NCBI GenBank assembly: GCA_030630935.1
Contig: DAOVMD010000254.1
Coordinates: 1 to 5,191 of the forward strand
Length of the DNA: 5,191 nt
Origin: Candidatus Mcinerneyibacteriota bacterium
GTDB lineage: Bacteria > AUK180 > JAQVHJ01
Direction of reading: 5' to 3'
Within the stretch, counting starts at the first letter, position 1, and every line of letters starts with the position of its first letter. Both the position numbers and the translations under genes were made by a program. Below are positions 1-5,191 of the stretch, piece after piece. Below the pieces are notes generated by a model. The model was not told where the DNA came from. It saw only the letters and a list, made by a program, of their open reading frames with translations, and ran no database searches.

Positions 1-1
1 A

Positions 2-42
2 AACAATGGGGTTTCACCCCTATCAATCATAAATGCGTAGCG
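2..42 (+). repeat. Dispersed hairpin repeat, copy 1
   Basis: This copy aligns without gaps to 310-350 (offset 308). I count 35 of 41 matching bases, and 30 of 33 over the first 33. It contains a small hairpin, GGGG at 8-11, loop TTTCA, CCCC at 17-20, and then a TCATAAAT word at 27-34. The word ATGCGTAG (33-40) that follows recurs at 5047-5054, again just after a GGGG/CCCC hairpin. It looks like a degenerate intergenic repeat family. Orientation is assigned by its match to the other copies and is otherwise arbitrary. Confidence 0.7.
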
Positions 43-171
43 TTTGCGTTAGAATTTTTCAATTATCAAACGATTATTTTATTTTCAAATAAATAAATAT
101 TTTATACTAAGAAATATTGCTCTAAACAAATGCAGCACAATAATTAATGTAAAATCAGTTTATCAATTAAT

Positions 172-189
172 AAGGGAGCAAGCACCCTT
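172..189. repeat. Small hairpin AAGGG/CCCTT
   Basis: AAGGG at 172-176 pairs perfectly with CCCTT at 185-189 over an 8-base loop. The right arm continues into TTTG (188-191), as do both hairpin units at 5010-5043, so it may be a diverged member of the same family. There is no long T-run, so a terminator role is not supported. Confidence 0.45.
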
Positions 190-234
190 TGAACATAAGT
201 GTTTGTAAACCTAATCATGTCACTATATAACAAA

Positions 235-248
235 CCCTGCTTGCAGGG
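235..248. repeat. Short inverted repeat CCCTGC/GCAGGG
   Basis: CCCTGC at 235-240 and GCAGGG at 243-248 are perfect inverted arms separated by TT. As RNA this would fold as a 5-bp stem with a CTTG tetraloop. As DNA it could equally be a dyad binding site. There is no T-run after it. Its role is unknown. Confidence 0.45.
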
Positions 249-309
249 CTAAACTGGAACGTGATGATGTTAAAACTTTTATATAATTTAATGTATTATT
301 ATCAGTCAT

Positions 310-350
310 AACAATGGGATTTCACCCCCATAAATCATAAATCCTGAGCG
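310..350 (+). repeat. Dispersed hairpin repeat, copy 2
   Basis: This is the second copy of the repeat at 2-42, with six mismatches over 41 positions. Several changes fall in or beside the hairpin arms, yet a stem is kept: ATGGG at 314-318 can pair with CCCAT at 327-331. The word after TCATAAAT is CCTGAGCG here rather than GCGTAGCG, so the 3' part has diverged. The copy ends about 50 bp before the -35 box of the lptD promoter. Confidence 0.7.
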
Positions 351-383
351 AAGGGCAGTTTTTTACAAAATTTCTGAGCGAAG
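344..383 (+). repeat. CTGAGCGAAG word repeated 30 bp apart
   Basis: The ten-base word CTGAGCGAAG occurs at 344-353 and again at 374-383. The first copy overlaps the 3' end of the hairpin repeat. The core AGCGAAG is also found on the opposite strand downstream of the gene (CTTCGCT at 4972-4978). The second copy lies 16 bp upstream of the -35 box, so it could be a regulator site or simply debris of the repeat family. Confidence 0.5.
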
Positions 384-399
384 TAATTATAACTTTTGC

Positions 400-428
400 T
401 TGACAAAGAAAAAATTTTGTATTATAAT
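400..428 (+). promoter_or_regulatory. Consensus sigma-70-type promoter of lptD
   Basis: TTGACA (400-405) and TATAAT (423-428) are exact matches to both housekeeping promoter boxes with the optimal 17-bp spacer. The DNA upstream is AT-rich. Transcription would be expected to start near 434-436, giving a leader of only about 22 bases before the ATG. A perfect promoter implies strong, largely constitutive expression unless a regulator acts. No obvious operator overlaps the boxes. Confidence 0.85.
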
Positions 429-447
429 TTGAAATAATGTATAAATC

Positions 448-453
448 AGGAAG
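448..453 (+). promoter_or_regulatory. Ribosome binding site of lptD
   Basis: AGGAAG lies just ahead of the ATG at 457, with AGGA (448-451) ending five bases before it. This spacing, together with the lysine-plus-hydrophobic signal peptide that begins exactly there, fixes the start codon. Confidence 0.8.
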
Positions 454-456
454 TTC

Positions 457-3400
457 ATGAAGAAGTTTCTAATTCTTATATTTTTAGTATTATTTTCAGT
501 TTCATTAATATATACTGATGAAGAAGTAAAAGATGAAGAAGTTAATCCATCGAGTGAATCAGAAGTTGTTATTGATGATGATGAAGATGTTCTAAGGATT
601 CTAACACAGAAAGGGAATGTTCAACTTAAGAATCTTGATGATAGACAGATTATAATTTATGATTTTGCCCGGATTTCATATAATAAGATAATTTTTGAAG
701 CGGATAAACTTACGATTGAAAAGTTTAAGGATTCAGATCTTACTTTAATACATGGTGATAAGAATGTTTTTGTTCATGATCAGGAGACAGGATTTATATT
801 AGAAGCCGGGAAGATAGTTTATAATTCAAAAAGAGATTTCATATATACAACTGTTAATCCAATAATCACTGTTGAAGAGAAAGATATCAGGATCACGTCA
901 AAAGAAGCGTTCTTTTATCGAGAGCAGAAATTAGCAGATGCAATTAGTGATGTTGATTTCATCTACAATGATTATAAAGGTAAGGGCGACCGTTTACAAT
1001 ACTACAAAGCAGACGAGAAAGTTTTTTTAAAAGGTTCAGCAAAGATAAACCGTAAAGACGGTTCATATATGGAGGGGGACGAGATAAAAATTTATGGTCG
1101 TGATACACTTATAATTTCCGGTAATGGCAAAGTAAAATTAAAAGATTTTTCCGGTCTTGAGAGTAAGGTAGGCCGGAAACAGAAGCGCACCAAAGAATTA
1201 CCCCACGCGGTACCTGTTAAGGACAAGTCTACTCGTAAAGATATCGGTGTGGATTCAGATACAGAACCCGAGCTTGTGATTGAAGGTCGGGAAGATAAAG
1301 ACCAGGAAGATAAAAAGCAAAAAAAGAAGAGTAAAGAAGGCACCCAAAAAGACAAAGAGAAGGAGAAGGACAAGGATAAGGATAAGGATAAGGATAAAAA
1401 GAAGAAATTACCGAAGAAAAAGAAGAAAGGCAGTACTCCATTAATTGCTGAATTTGAATTTATGGAATTGCGTGATAAGGATAATAAGATATATTTTCGA
1501 TATGCCAAGATTACCCAGAATAAAGACTGGTTATCAGGAGATGAGATTTTCATTGAGTACCTACCCCGGGAAAAGGGTAAAGAGACCAGTATTAAAAAGA
1601 TCAGAGCAGTTGGAGATGCAGAATCATATACTGCGAAGGATGATTCATTAGTAAGCGCTCACACAATAGAACTTGACGGAGATAATAATATTTCACTTTC
1701 CGGTTCACCCAGGATTACTATCCCCGATGAACAGGGTAAAGAGATGATAATTTCAGCAATTGAAATTAGTAAAGTCGGGGATATGGGTTATCTTGAAGGT
1801 TTAGTAAAGATAATTTCTGATGATTACGAGATTTATGCACAGAGTATTCAAATGAATGAAAAGACCAAATCAGGAACCGCGACAGGTTCACCATATTTTG
1901 TACGGGATAAAGATAGATTATTCGGTGATGAAATAAATTTCACACCCGATACACTTGAGATAATTGGTAATGGCTTTGGCTGGACATATAACAAGGAAGA
2001 AGAAAAGAAGAAGAAACCCGGTGACGGTAAGCCATCGAAAATCATCAGCGAAAAAGATAAGAAAGATAAAAAAGTTAAGAGTCATGATACTTCACCATCA
2101 GTAAGCGAAGATGAAAAAGGAACTGTAGTAGAAAAGGATAAGAGTCCAAAAGTCGAACCACCGACAACCGAAGATATAAAAGAAAGTGAAGAAGGAAAAG
2201 AGAAGAGTAAAAATGTTGAGCCTTCGAAAATCGAAGATTTAAAAGAAAGCAAAAAAGAAAAGAAGGGGAGTCACGTCATCGACCAGGCACCAGGTAAAGA
2301 ATCCGGAAAGGATGTTAAAAAAGAGTTGAAGAAGGATCTTGATCCTGATGATTTTGTGTTTTTTACTTTTGAATATTTATTCCATGATCGAGAGAAGAAT
2401 GTTACCAGGATGAAGAAATTTACAATGCGCGAGGGTAACATTTACATTCAAGCCGATAAGATTGAGATGTTTGGTAAGTTAGGAAAATTTAAATCAGGTT
2501 TTGGAGAAGGTAACATAGTTGTAATTGATTACAGTCAGAATTCCATGATAACAGGTGAAGCGTTCAGGTATGACAGTGATTCAGGAGATGTATTTTTAAT
2601 TGGCAGATCAAAGATAATCTTAGGGCCTGAGGGTCCAGCCACGAAGGAGCCATTTATTATTCAGAATGATGCATGGATTGAGAAGCACATAACGAGTGTG
2701 CCGGAAGATGATTTAATTGAGGTTGAAGGATATAATTTAACTTTTAACCGCATCTCCAAGGAAGCTTCCATTTCAAATGCAGTGACCTATATCAAGCCCT
2801 GGTATATAAAATCGGAGAAGGTTCTTCAGGTCAGAAAGGATATTTTCTGGGCAGAAGATTCGGATATTACATCTTGTGACGAAGAGATTCCGCATTATTA
2901 TTTCAGGATAAAGAGATTAAAGATATATACTAAGGATAAAATGGTGGCAAGAACAATGATCGGGTATTTTGGTCGCGCTCCATTATTATATTTCCCTTAT
3001 TTCATAAAGGATATTGACCCGGTTGATTCAAGATGGGTTGTGTATCTGGGACAAAATCAATATGAAGGTTATTATTGGAAGAATAAATATCTAATAGATA
3101 TGTTTAAAGACCGGGCCCACCTCGCCTTGAAATTTGATTATATGTCCAAGCTTGACTGGGGACGTGGTTTCACATATAGATATACAAGTGAAAAAGGTAA
3201 GTACCGGGGTTTTCTGAATCATTATTTTAATGAGGATAAGATAACATTCACTGATTTAGACGGAGAAGAAAAAAACTATTATAAACTGGGTTATAAATGG
3301 AGAGGTGAGCATTTACATTATTTACCTTTAAATAGCAGTCTAAGGATTTATATTGACAGATTCTCAGCACCTGAGTTAAATCAGAATCTTTATTCAGACC

Positions 3401-4680
3401 AGGTTGAAGAGGTTGCAAAACGCTCAGAAGATACCTATGTTTCACTTTCAAATTCATATAAAGCGATTTATTCCTTAGAAATATTGAATCAGGAAAAGAC
3501 AAATTTCTATAATGATATTGAGACAACTTATCGAAAAATCCCTGATGTGAGACTAAGTTTTTTATCACAAAAAATTCCGTTCGTGCCGGTTAATTATAGT
3601 CTTTCCACCAGGTATATTAATTATTGGAATGAACTTTATATTCAAGGCGGGAGCACCAGTTTCAGCCTTAGTACTGAATCATTTAAATTATTCCGGATTA
3701 TTTCAACTAATTTTCAAATATCAGAAAGTGTTTATTATGTTGATAAGACAATGGAAGAGAATACAAATTTATGGACCCGGAATTTTAATGGGACCACAAC
3801 AATTTCAACAAAGATGTGGCGGATTTTTAATCCTGAAGGCGTTCGAAAATTTAAACATACAGTCTCCCCCCGATTTTCGTATAATTATACCTATGTCCCA
3901 GAGAACTCGAGATATATTGAAAGAGAGCAATATTATTTTCCTGATTTTATGTCTGTACCCGTCTCAGGTAAATCAAATAGAAACATCGGTCTTGCTCTGA
4001 ATCAAAACCTTCAGATGAAGAAGGAAACAGTCATTACGGAAGAGGATAAAAATATCCTGAATAACTTTATGGGAAAACCCCAGTCAGAAGAGATGACAAA
4101 ACCGGAAATCAGAGATATTGTATCTCTTGAGATGTCAACCAATTACAACATTGATAATAGACTCTGGAGTGATCTCAACACACTAATAACTTCTTCTTTT
4201 GTCAAGAATTTCCGACTCGGGCTGCGAATCACAAATGATCTTGATCTATGGAAATTGAGATCATTAAGCTTTAATTTAAGTTATAATGATCAGGAGCATT
4301 GGGATATTAGTTCTAATCTGCTGTATTATCCTGAATCAGCTGAGTTTAAAACAACAATGTCAAATCGCGTGAGCTGGACAATGAATGATGATTTCAGTAT
4401 TTATTTCTATAGCAGGTATAATTTTTCCGGTCAATCTGATTTCTGGCATAGACTTTCAAGTAAGGAAATAGGAATTGAACATTCCCTACATTGCTGGCTT
4501 CTTTCAGTTTCATGGCGGCAAACTTATAATTTACTCGCGGATGACCAACCTGAGACAGAGAATATGATCTGGTTTAAAATTTTACTAAAAGCTGAGCGCT
4601 CAAATAAATTCTCAGTTGAAAATAACTTTGTTACAGACCAATTCAGTATAATGGGGAATAAGACTTCCTCACCATTTTAA
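457..4680 (+). CDS. lptD: LptD-like outer-membrane LPS assembly protein, enlarged
   Basis: This is an LPS-assembly protein of the LptD/OstA family. Family members form an outer-membrane barrel that, plugged by LptE, receives LPS from the periplasmic Lpt bridge and inserts it into the outer leaflet. Residues 1-20 form a signal peptide (MKK, then a hydrophobic core) with no lipobox. LptA/OstA-like beta segments lie at about 45-230, 328-512 and 633-800; the first two end in similar blocks (GS...GDEI...DTL.I.GNG, residues 193-224 and 477-506). Charged Lys/Glu/Asp linkers separate them at about 233-327 and 513-632. The LptD signature follows: TSC at 805-807, then YFGRAPLLYFPYF at 837-849. The remainder is aromatic-rich with alternating strands, as in a barrel, and ends in Phe. 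The only cysteines, 807 and 1346, match the places of E. coli C173 and C724/C725. At 1407 residues it is nearly twice E. coli LptD (784). No partner gene is in view. The family call is firm; linker function is unknown. Confidence 0.92.
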   Translation: MKKFLILIFLVLFSVSLIYTDEEVKDEEVNPSSESEVVIDDDEDVLRILTQKGNVQLKNLDDRQIIIYDFARISYNKIIFEADKLTIEKFKDSDLTLIHGDKNVFVHDQETGFILEAGKIVYNSKRDFIYTTVNPIITVEEKDIRITSKEAFFYREQKLADAISDVDFIYNDYKGKGDRLQYYKADEKVFLKGSAKINRKDGSYMEGDEIKIYGRDTLIISGNGKVKLKDFSGLESKVGRKQKRTKELPHAVPVKDKSTRKDIGVDSDTEPELVIEGREDKDQEDKKQKKKSKEGTQKDKEKEKDKDKDKDKDKKKKLPKKKKKGSTPLIAEFEFMELRDKDNKIYFRYAKITQNKDWLSGDEIFIEYLPREKGKETSIKKIRAVGDAESYTAKDDSLVSAHTIELDGDNNISLSGSPRITIPDEQGKEMIISAIEISKVGDMGYLEGLVKIISDDYEIYAQSIQMNEKTKSGTATGSPYFVRDKDRLFGDEINFTPDTLEIIGNGFGWTYNKEEEKKKKPGDGKPSKIISEKDKKDKKVKSHDTSPSVSEDEKGTVVEKDKSPKVEPPTTEDIKESEEGKEKSKNVEPSKIEDLKESKKEKKGSHVIDQAPGKESGKDVKKELKKDLDPDDFVFFTFEYLFHDREKNVTRMKKFTMREGNIYIQADKIEMFGKLGKFKSGFGEGNIVVIDYSQNSMITGEAFRYDSDSGDVFLIGRSKIILGPEGPATKEPFIIQNDAWIEKHITSVPEDDLIEVEGYNLTFNRISKEASISNAVTYIKPWYIKSEKVLQVRKDIFWAEDSDITSCDEEIPHYYFRIKRLKIYTKDKMVARTMIGYFGRAPLLYFPYFIKDIDPVDSRWVVYLGQNQYEGYYWKNKYLIDMFKDRAHLALKFDYMSKLDWGRGFTYRYTSEKGKYRGFLNHYFNEDKITFTDLDGEEKNYYKLGYKWRGEHLHYLPLNSSLRIYIDRFSAPELNQNLYSDQVEEVAKRSEDTYVSLSNSYKAIYSLEILNQEKTNFYNDIETTYRKIPDVRLSFLSQKIPFVPVNYSLSTRYINYWNELYIQGGSTSFSLSTESFKLFRIISTNFQISESVYYVDKTMEENTNLWTRNFNGTTTISTKMWRIFNPEGVRKFKHTVSPRFSYNYTYVPENSRYIEREQYYFPDFMSVPVSGKSNRNIGLALNQNLQMKKETVITEEDKNILNNFMGKPQSEEMTKPEIRDIVSLEMSTNYNIDNRLWSDLNTLITSSFVKNFRLGLRITNDLDLWKLRSLSFNLSYNDQEHWDISSNLLYYPESAEFKTTMSNRVSWTMNDDFSIYFYSRYNFSGQSDFWHRLSSKEIGIEHSLHCWLLSVSWRQTYNLLADDQPETENMIWFKILLKAERSNKFSVENNFVTDQFSIMGNKTSSPF
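1369..1398 (+). repeat. GATAAG hexanucleotide tract in lptD
   Basis: Five in-frame GAY-AAR units encode Asp-Lys five times (residues 305-314) inside the first charged linker; three of the five are identical GATAAG. As a six-base unit it can expand or shrink by slippage without shifting the frame. The purine-only coding strand continues on both sides, which is why the opposite strand shows long Ser/Leu/Phe open frames that are not genes. Confidence 0.75.
2152..2277 (+). repeat. 63-bp in-frame tandem repeat in lptD linker 2
   Basis: Residues 566-586 and 587-607 form two diverged 21-residue units. Shared positions include V-E-P, E-D, K-E-S and the following K (V566/V587, E572-D573/E593-D594, K575-E576-S577/K596-E597-S598). 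The period is 63 bp, in frame. The similarity fades towards the end of the second unit. It suggests that the second charged linker grew by local duplication. Confidence 0.65.
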
Positions 4681-4692
4681 TTTTGCAACCGA

Positions 4693-4786
4693 ACAGGGAA
4701 CAGAAAAGAATTTAAACACCTGTATGAAAGAAAAAGAAAAACAAACAAAAGAAAAGATTTAACATGGACTTTAAAGAGACTTATAA
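4693..4786 (+). repeat. 94-bp direct duplication, copy 1
   Basis: This segment matches 4863-4956 at a constant offset of 170. The first nine bases (ACAGGGAAC) and the last 28 bases (4759-4786) are identical, while the purine-rich middle has diverged strongly. Two AAAAG units (4747-4756) follow an AAAC word, as in the other copy. Identity at both ends with equal total length is what shows the two are related. Confidence 0.7.
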
Positions 4787-4865
4787 GTAGCTTAATGATA
4801 TTGTTTATAATTGTTTGGAGCATTTATTTCTTGAGGGTTCTAATGAATGAAAAATAATATTTACA

Positions 4866-4895
4866 GGGAACTTAAGAGAACTAACGAGAACTAAA
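4866..4895 (+). repeat. Three tandem 10-bp units (GRGAACTWAM)
   Basis: Units at 4866-4875, 4876-4885 and 4886-4895 follow the consensus GRGAACTWAM with one to three differences between them. The 10-bp spacing places each GAAC on the same face of the helix. Confidence 0.6.
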
Positions 4896-4900
4896 AAAAC

Positions 4901-4920
4901 AAAAGAAAAGAAAAGAAAAG
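4901..4920 (+). repeat. (AAAAG)4 microsatellite
   Basis: Four perfect AAAAG units are followed by eight A residues. The equivalent site in copy 1 of the duplication has only two units (4747-4756), so the number has changed since the duplication, presumably by slippage. Confidence 0.8.
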
Positions 4921-4934
4921 AAAAAAAATTAACA

Positions 4935-4967
4935 TGGACTTTAAAGAGACTTATAATGGACTATAGC
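4935..4967 (+). repeat. 11-bp period units (KRGACTTWWAA-like)
   Basis: Units at 4935-4945, 4946-4956 and 4957-4967 share GACT at the same place; the third is more diverged. The same run appears in copy 1 of the duplication (4765-4775, 4776-4786, and a weaker 4787-4797). The units resemble the 10-bp GRGAACTWAM units and may derive from one word. Confidence 0.5.
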
Positions 4968-4999
4968 ATCGCTTCGCTCTGCAAGTATGAATGAAGAAT

Positions 5000-5049
5000 G
5001 GGTCTTAGAGCCCCTTTGTTTATGGGGGCATCGAGCCCCTTTGCTTATG
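5000..5049 (+). repeat. Two 25-bp hairpin repeat units
   Basis: Unit 1 (5000-5024) and unit 2 (5025-5049) each run G-run, short loop, GAGCCCCTTTGYTTATG; the last 17 bases differ at one position. Unit 2 contains a perfect hairpin, GGGGC at 5025-5029 and GCCCC at 5035-5039 with loop ATCGA. Unit 2 ends in ATGCGTAG (5047-5054), as does the hairpin repeat at 2-42, which ties both sides of the gene to one repeat family. Confidence 0.7.
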
Positions 5050-5052
5050 CGT

Positions 5053-5089
5053 AGTGGTTATTGGCAAGATAAAAGGAGACCACTTTTTT
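5053..5089 (+). terminator. Possible intrinsic terminator
   Basis: AGTGGT at 5053-5058 pairs perfectly with ACCACT at 5079-5084, plus one T-G wobble inside, and the right arm runs into TTTTTT (5084-5089). The T-run supports termination on the + strand. Against it, the loop of about 18 bases is large and the site lies nearly 400 bases after the lptD stop, so it may end a long lptD transcript or be fortuitous. Confidence 0.4.
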
Positions 5090-5191
5090 ATTAATATAGA
5101 GAGCTTCAGGAATGTTCATAATATTAACAGCAGGCTTATAATATAATTTTTTAATTTTCCTGATGCAAAGGAATATTTTCCTAATATGGGT
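5090..5191. other. AT-rich tail, no gene seen
   Basis: The last hundred bases show no gene start with a believable ribosome site. There is a small hairpin, AGGAA at 5169-5173 with TTCCT at 5178-5182. TTCCT at 5157-5161 could instead pair with the same AGGAA. Two overlapping TATAAT-like words (5137-5142 and 5142-5147) lack a -35 box. Confidence 0.5.

Larger units (their letters stand above)
1..399. other. Upstream non-coding region, repeat-rich
   Basis: This AT-rich stretch of about 400 bases has stops in all frames at short intervals, and I find no convincing gene, tRNA or rRNA in it. What it does hold is short structured DNA: two copies of a dispersed repeat, each with a G-run/C-run hairpin, two further hairpins at 172-189 and 235-248, and two CTGAGCGAAG words 30 bp apart. 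No end of an upstream gene is recognisable, so the intergenic gap extends beyond the left edge of the window. Confidence 0.7.
4863..4956 (+). repeat. 94-bp direct duplication, copy 2
   Basis: This is the second copy, sharing ACAGGGAAC at its start and a perfect 28-base block at 4929-4956 with copy 1. Here the middle carries four AAAAG units and an eight-base A-run. The copy begins with three 10-bp units of consensus GRGAACTWAM. Confidence 0.7.
4681..5052. other. Downstream non-coding repeat region
   Basis: I find no gene here on either strand. The stretch just after the lptD stop is purine-rich and full of short repeats: a 94-bp direct duplication, AAAAG microsatellite, 10- and 11-bp period units, and GGGG/CCCC hairpins near its end. 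No hairpin with a T-run directly follows the stop codon, so the lptD transcript may run several hundred bases before ending. Confidence 0.65.

Noticed and set aside
235-248. Intrinsic terminator of an upstream gene
   Set aside because: The hairpin is followed by CTAAAC rather than a T-run, and no upstream gene is visible.
264-311. 15-codon hydrophobic frame preceded by GGAA
   Set aside because: It is too short, lacks a promoter and is overlapped at its end by the hairpin repeat.
437-460. Seven-codon upstream frame whose TGA overlaps the lptD ATG
   Set aside because: The ATG at 437 lies almost at the predicted transcript start, so it has no ribosome site; it is probably chance, although leaderless translation cannot be excluded.
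457-516. Lipoprotein signal
   Set aside because: There is no cysteine anywhere near the signal peptide; the first cysteine is residue 807.
1092-1553. Open frame of 153 codons on the minus strand (and a 70-codon one at 1229-1441)
   Set aside because: They run antisense to the purine-rich linker of lptD. Their Ser/Leu/Phe and Pro/Tyr repeats are only the complement of the Lys/Glu/Asp codons, with no ribosome site or domain.
1445-1651. 68-codon + strand open frame inside lptD
   Set aside because: It is an out-of-frame shadow of the lptD reading frame with no recognisable product.
1848-2045. 65-codon minus-strand open frame
   Set aside because: It is antisense to coding sequence of lptD, low-complexity Phe/Ser/Pro, with no independent support.
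3248-3568. 106-codon minus-strand open frame
   Set aside because: It is antisense to the barrel region; no known domain or ribosome site was recognised.
3629-4000. 123-codon + strand open frame in another frame of lptD
   Set aside because: The lptD frame here reads as convincing barrel strands; the alternative product has no recognisable features.
4693-4956. CRISPR array
   Set aside because: Only two repeat copies 170 bp apart, with diverged, purine-rich interior and no regular spacers.
5137-5147. Promoter for a gene to the right
   Set aside because: TATAAT words are present, but no TTGACA-like box lies 16-18 bp upstream and no start codon with a ribosome site follows within the window.

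Overview
The window holds one gene, a very large lptD-type outer-membrane LPS-assembly gene (457-4680, + strand, 1407 codons). It is flanked by about 0.45 kb of non-coding, repeat-rich DNA upstream and about 0.5 kb downstream. An outer-membrane LPS transporter implies a diderm, LPS-bearing bacterium. The DNA is strongly AT-rich, Lys/Glu/Asp/Ile/Asn codons dominate, and the protein is far from the proteobacterial type, which suggests a low-GC, probably uncultivated lineage, perhaps of the FCB/Cloacimonadota kind. The phylum guess is inference and weak; no marker gene is present.

Layout. 1-399: no convincing gene; two copies of a dispersed hairpin-bearing repeat about 300 bp apart (2-42 and 310-350), two more short hairpins, and paired CTGAGCGAAG words. 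400-428: an exact consensus housekeeping promoter (TTGACA, 17 bp, TATAAT). 448-453: ribosome binding site. 457-4680: the LptD-like protein. 4681-5191: no gene; a diverged 94-bp direct duplication with an AAAAG microsatellite, short repeats with 10- and 11-bp period, a pair of GGGG/CCCC hairpin units with 25-bp period, and a possible intrinsic terminator at 5053-5089.

The gene. A signal peptide is followed by three LptA/OstA-like beta segments (about residues 45-230, 328-512 and 633-800). These are separated by two long, extremely charged Lys/Glu/Asp linkers (about 233-327 and 513-632). The LptD core motif around Cys807 and the C-terminal beta-barrel follow. The protein is nearly twice as long as E. 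coli LptD (784 residues), and the extra length lies in the periplasmic part. This may be an LptD that carries part of its own LPS bridge (the role of LptA) in one chain. Its only two cysteines sit where the interdomain disulfide of LptD is expected.

The gene appears to be transcribed alone from its own promoter; no neighbouring gene is visible to suggest an operon. I see no mobile element with a transposase, no CRISPR array and no RNA gene. The most unusual points are the modular LptD architecture and the family of small hairpin repeats on both sides of the gene.
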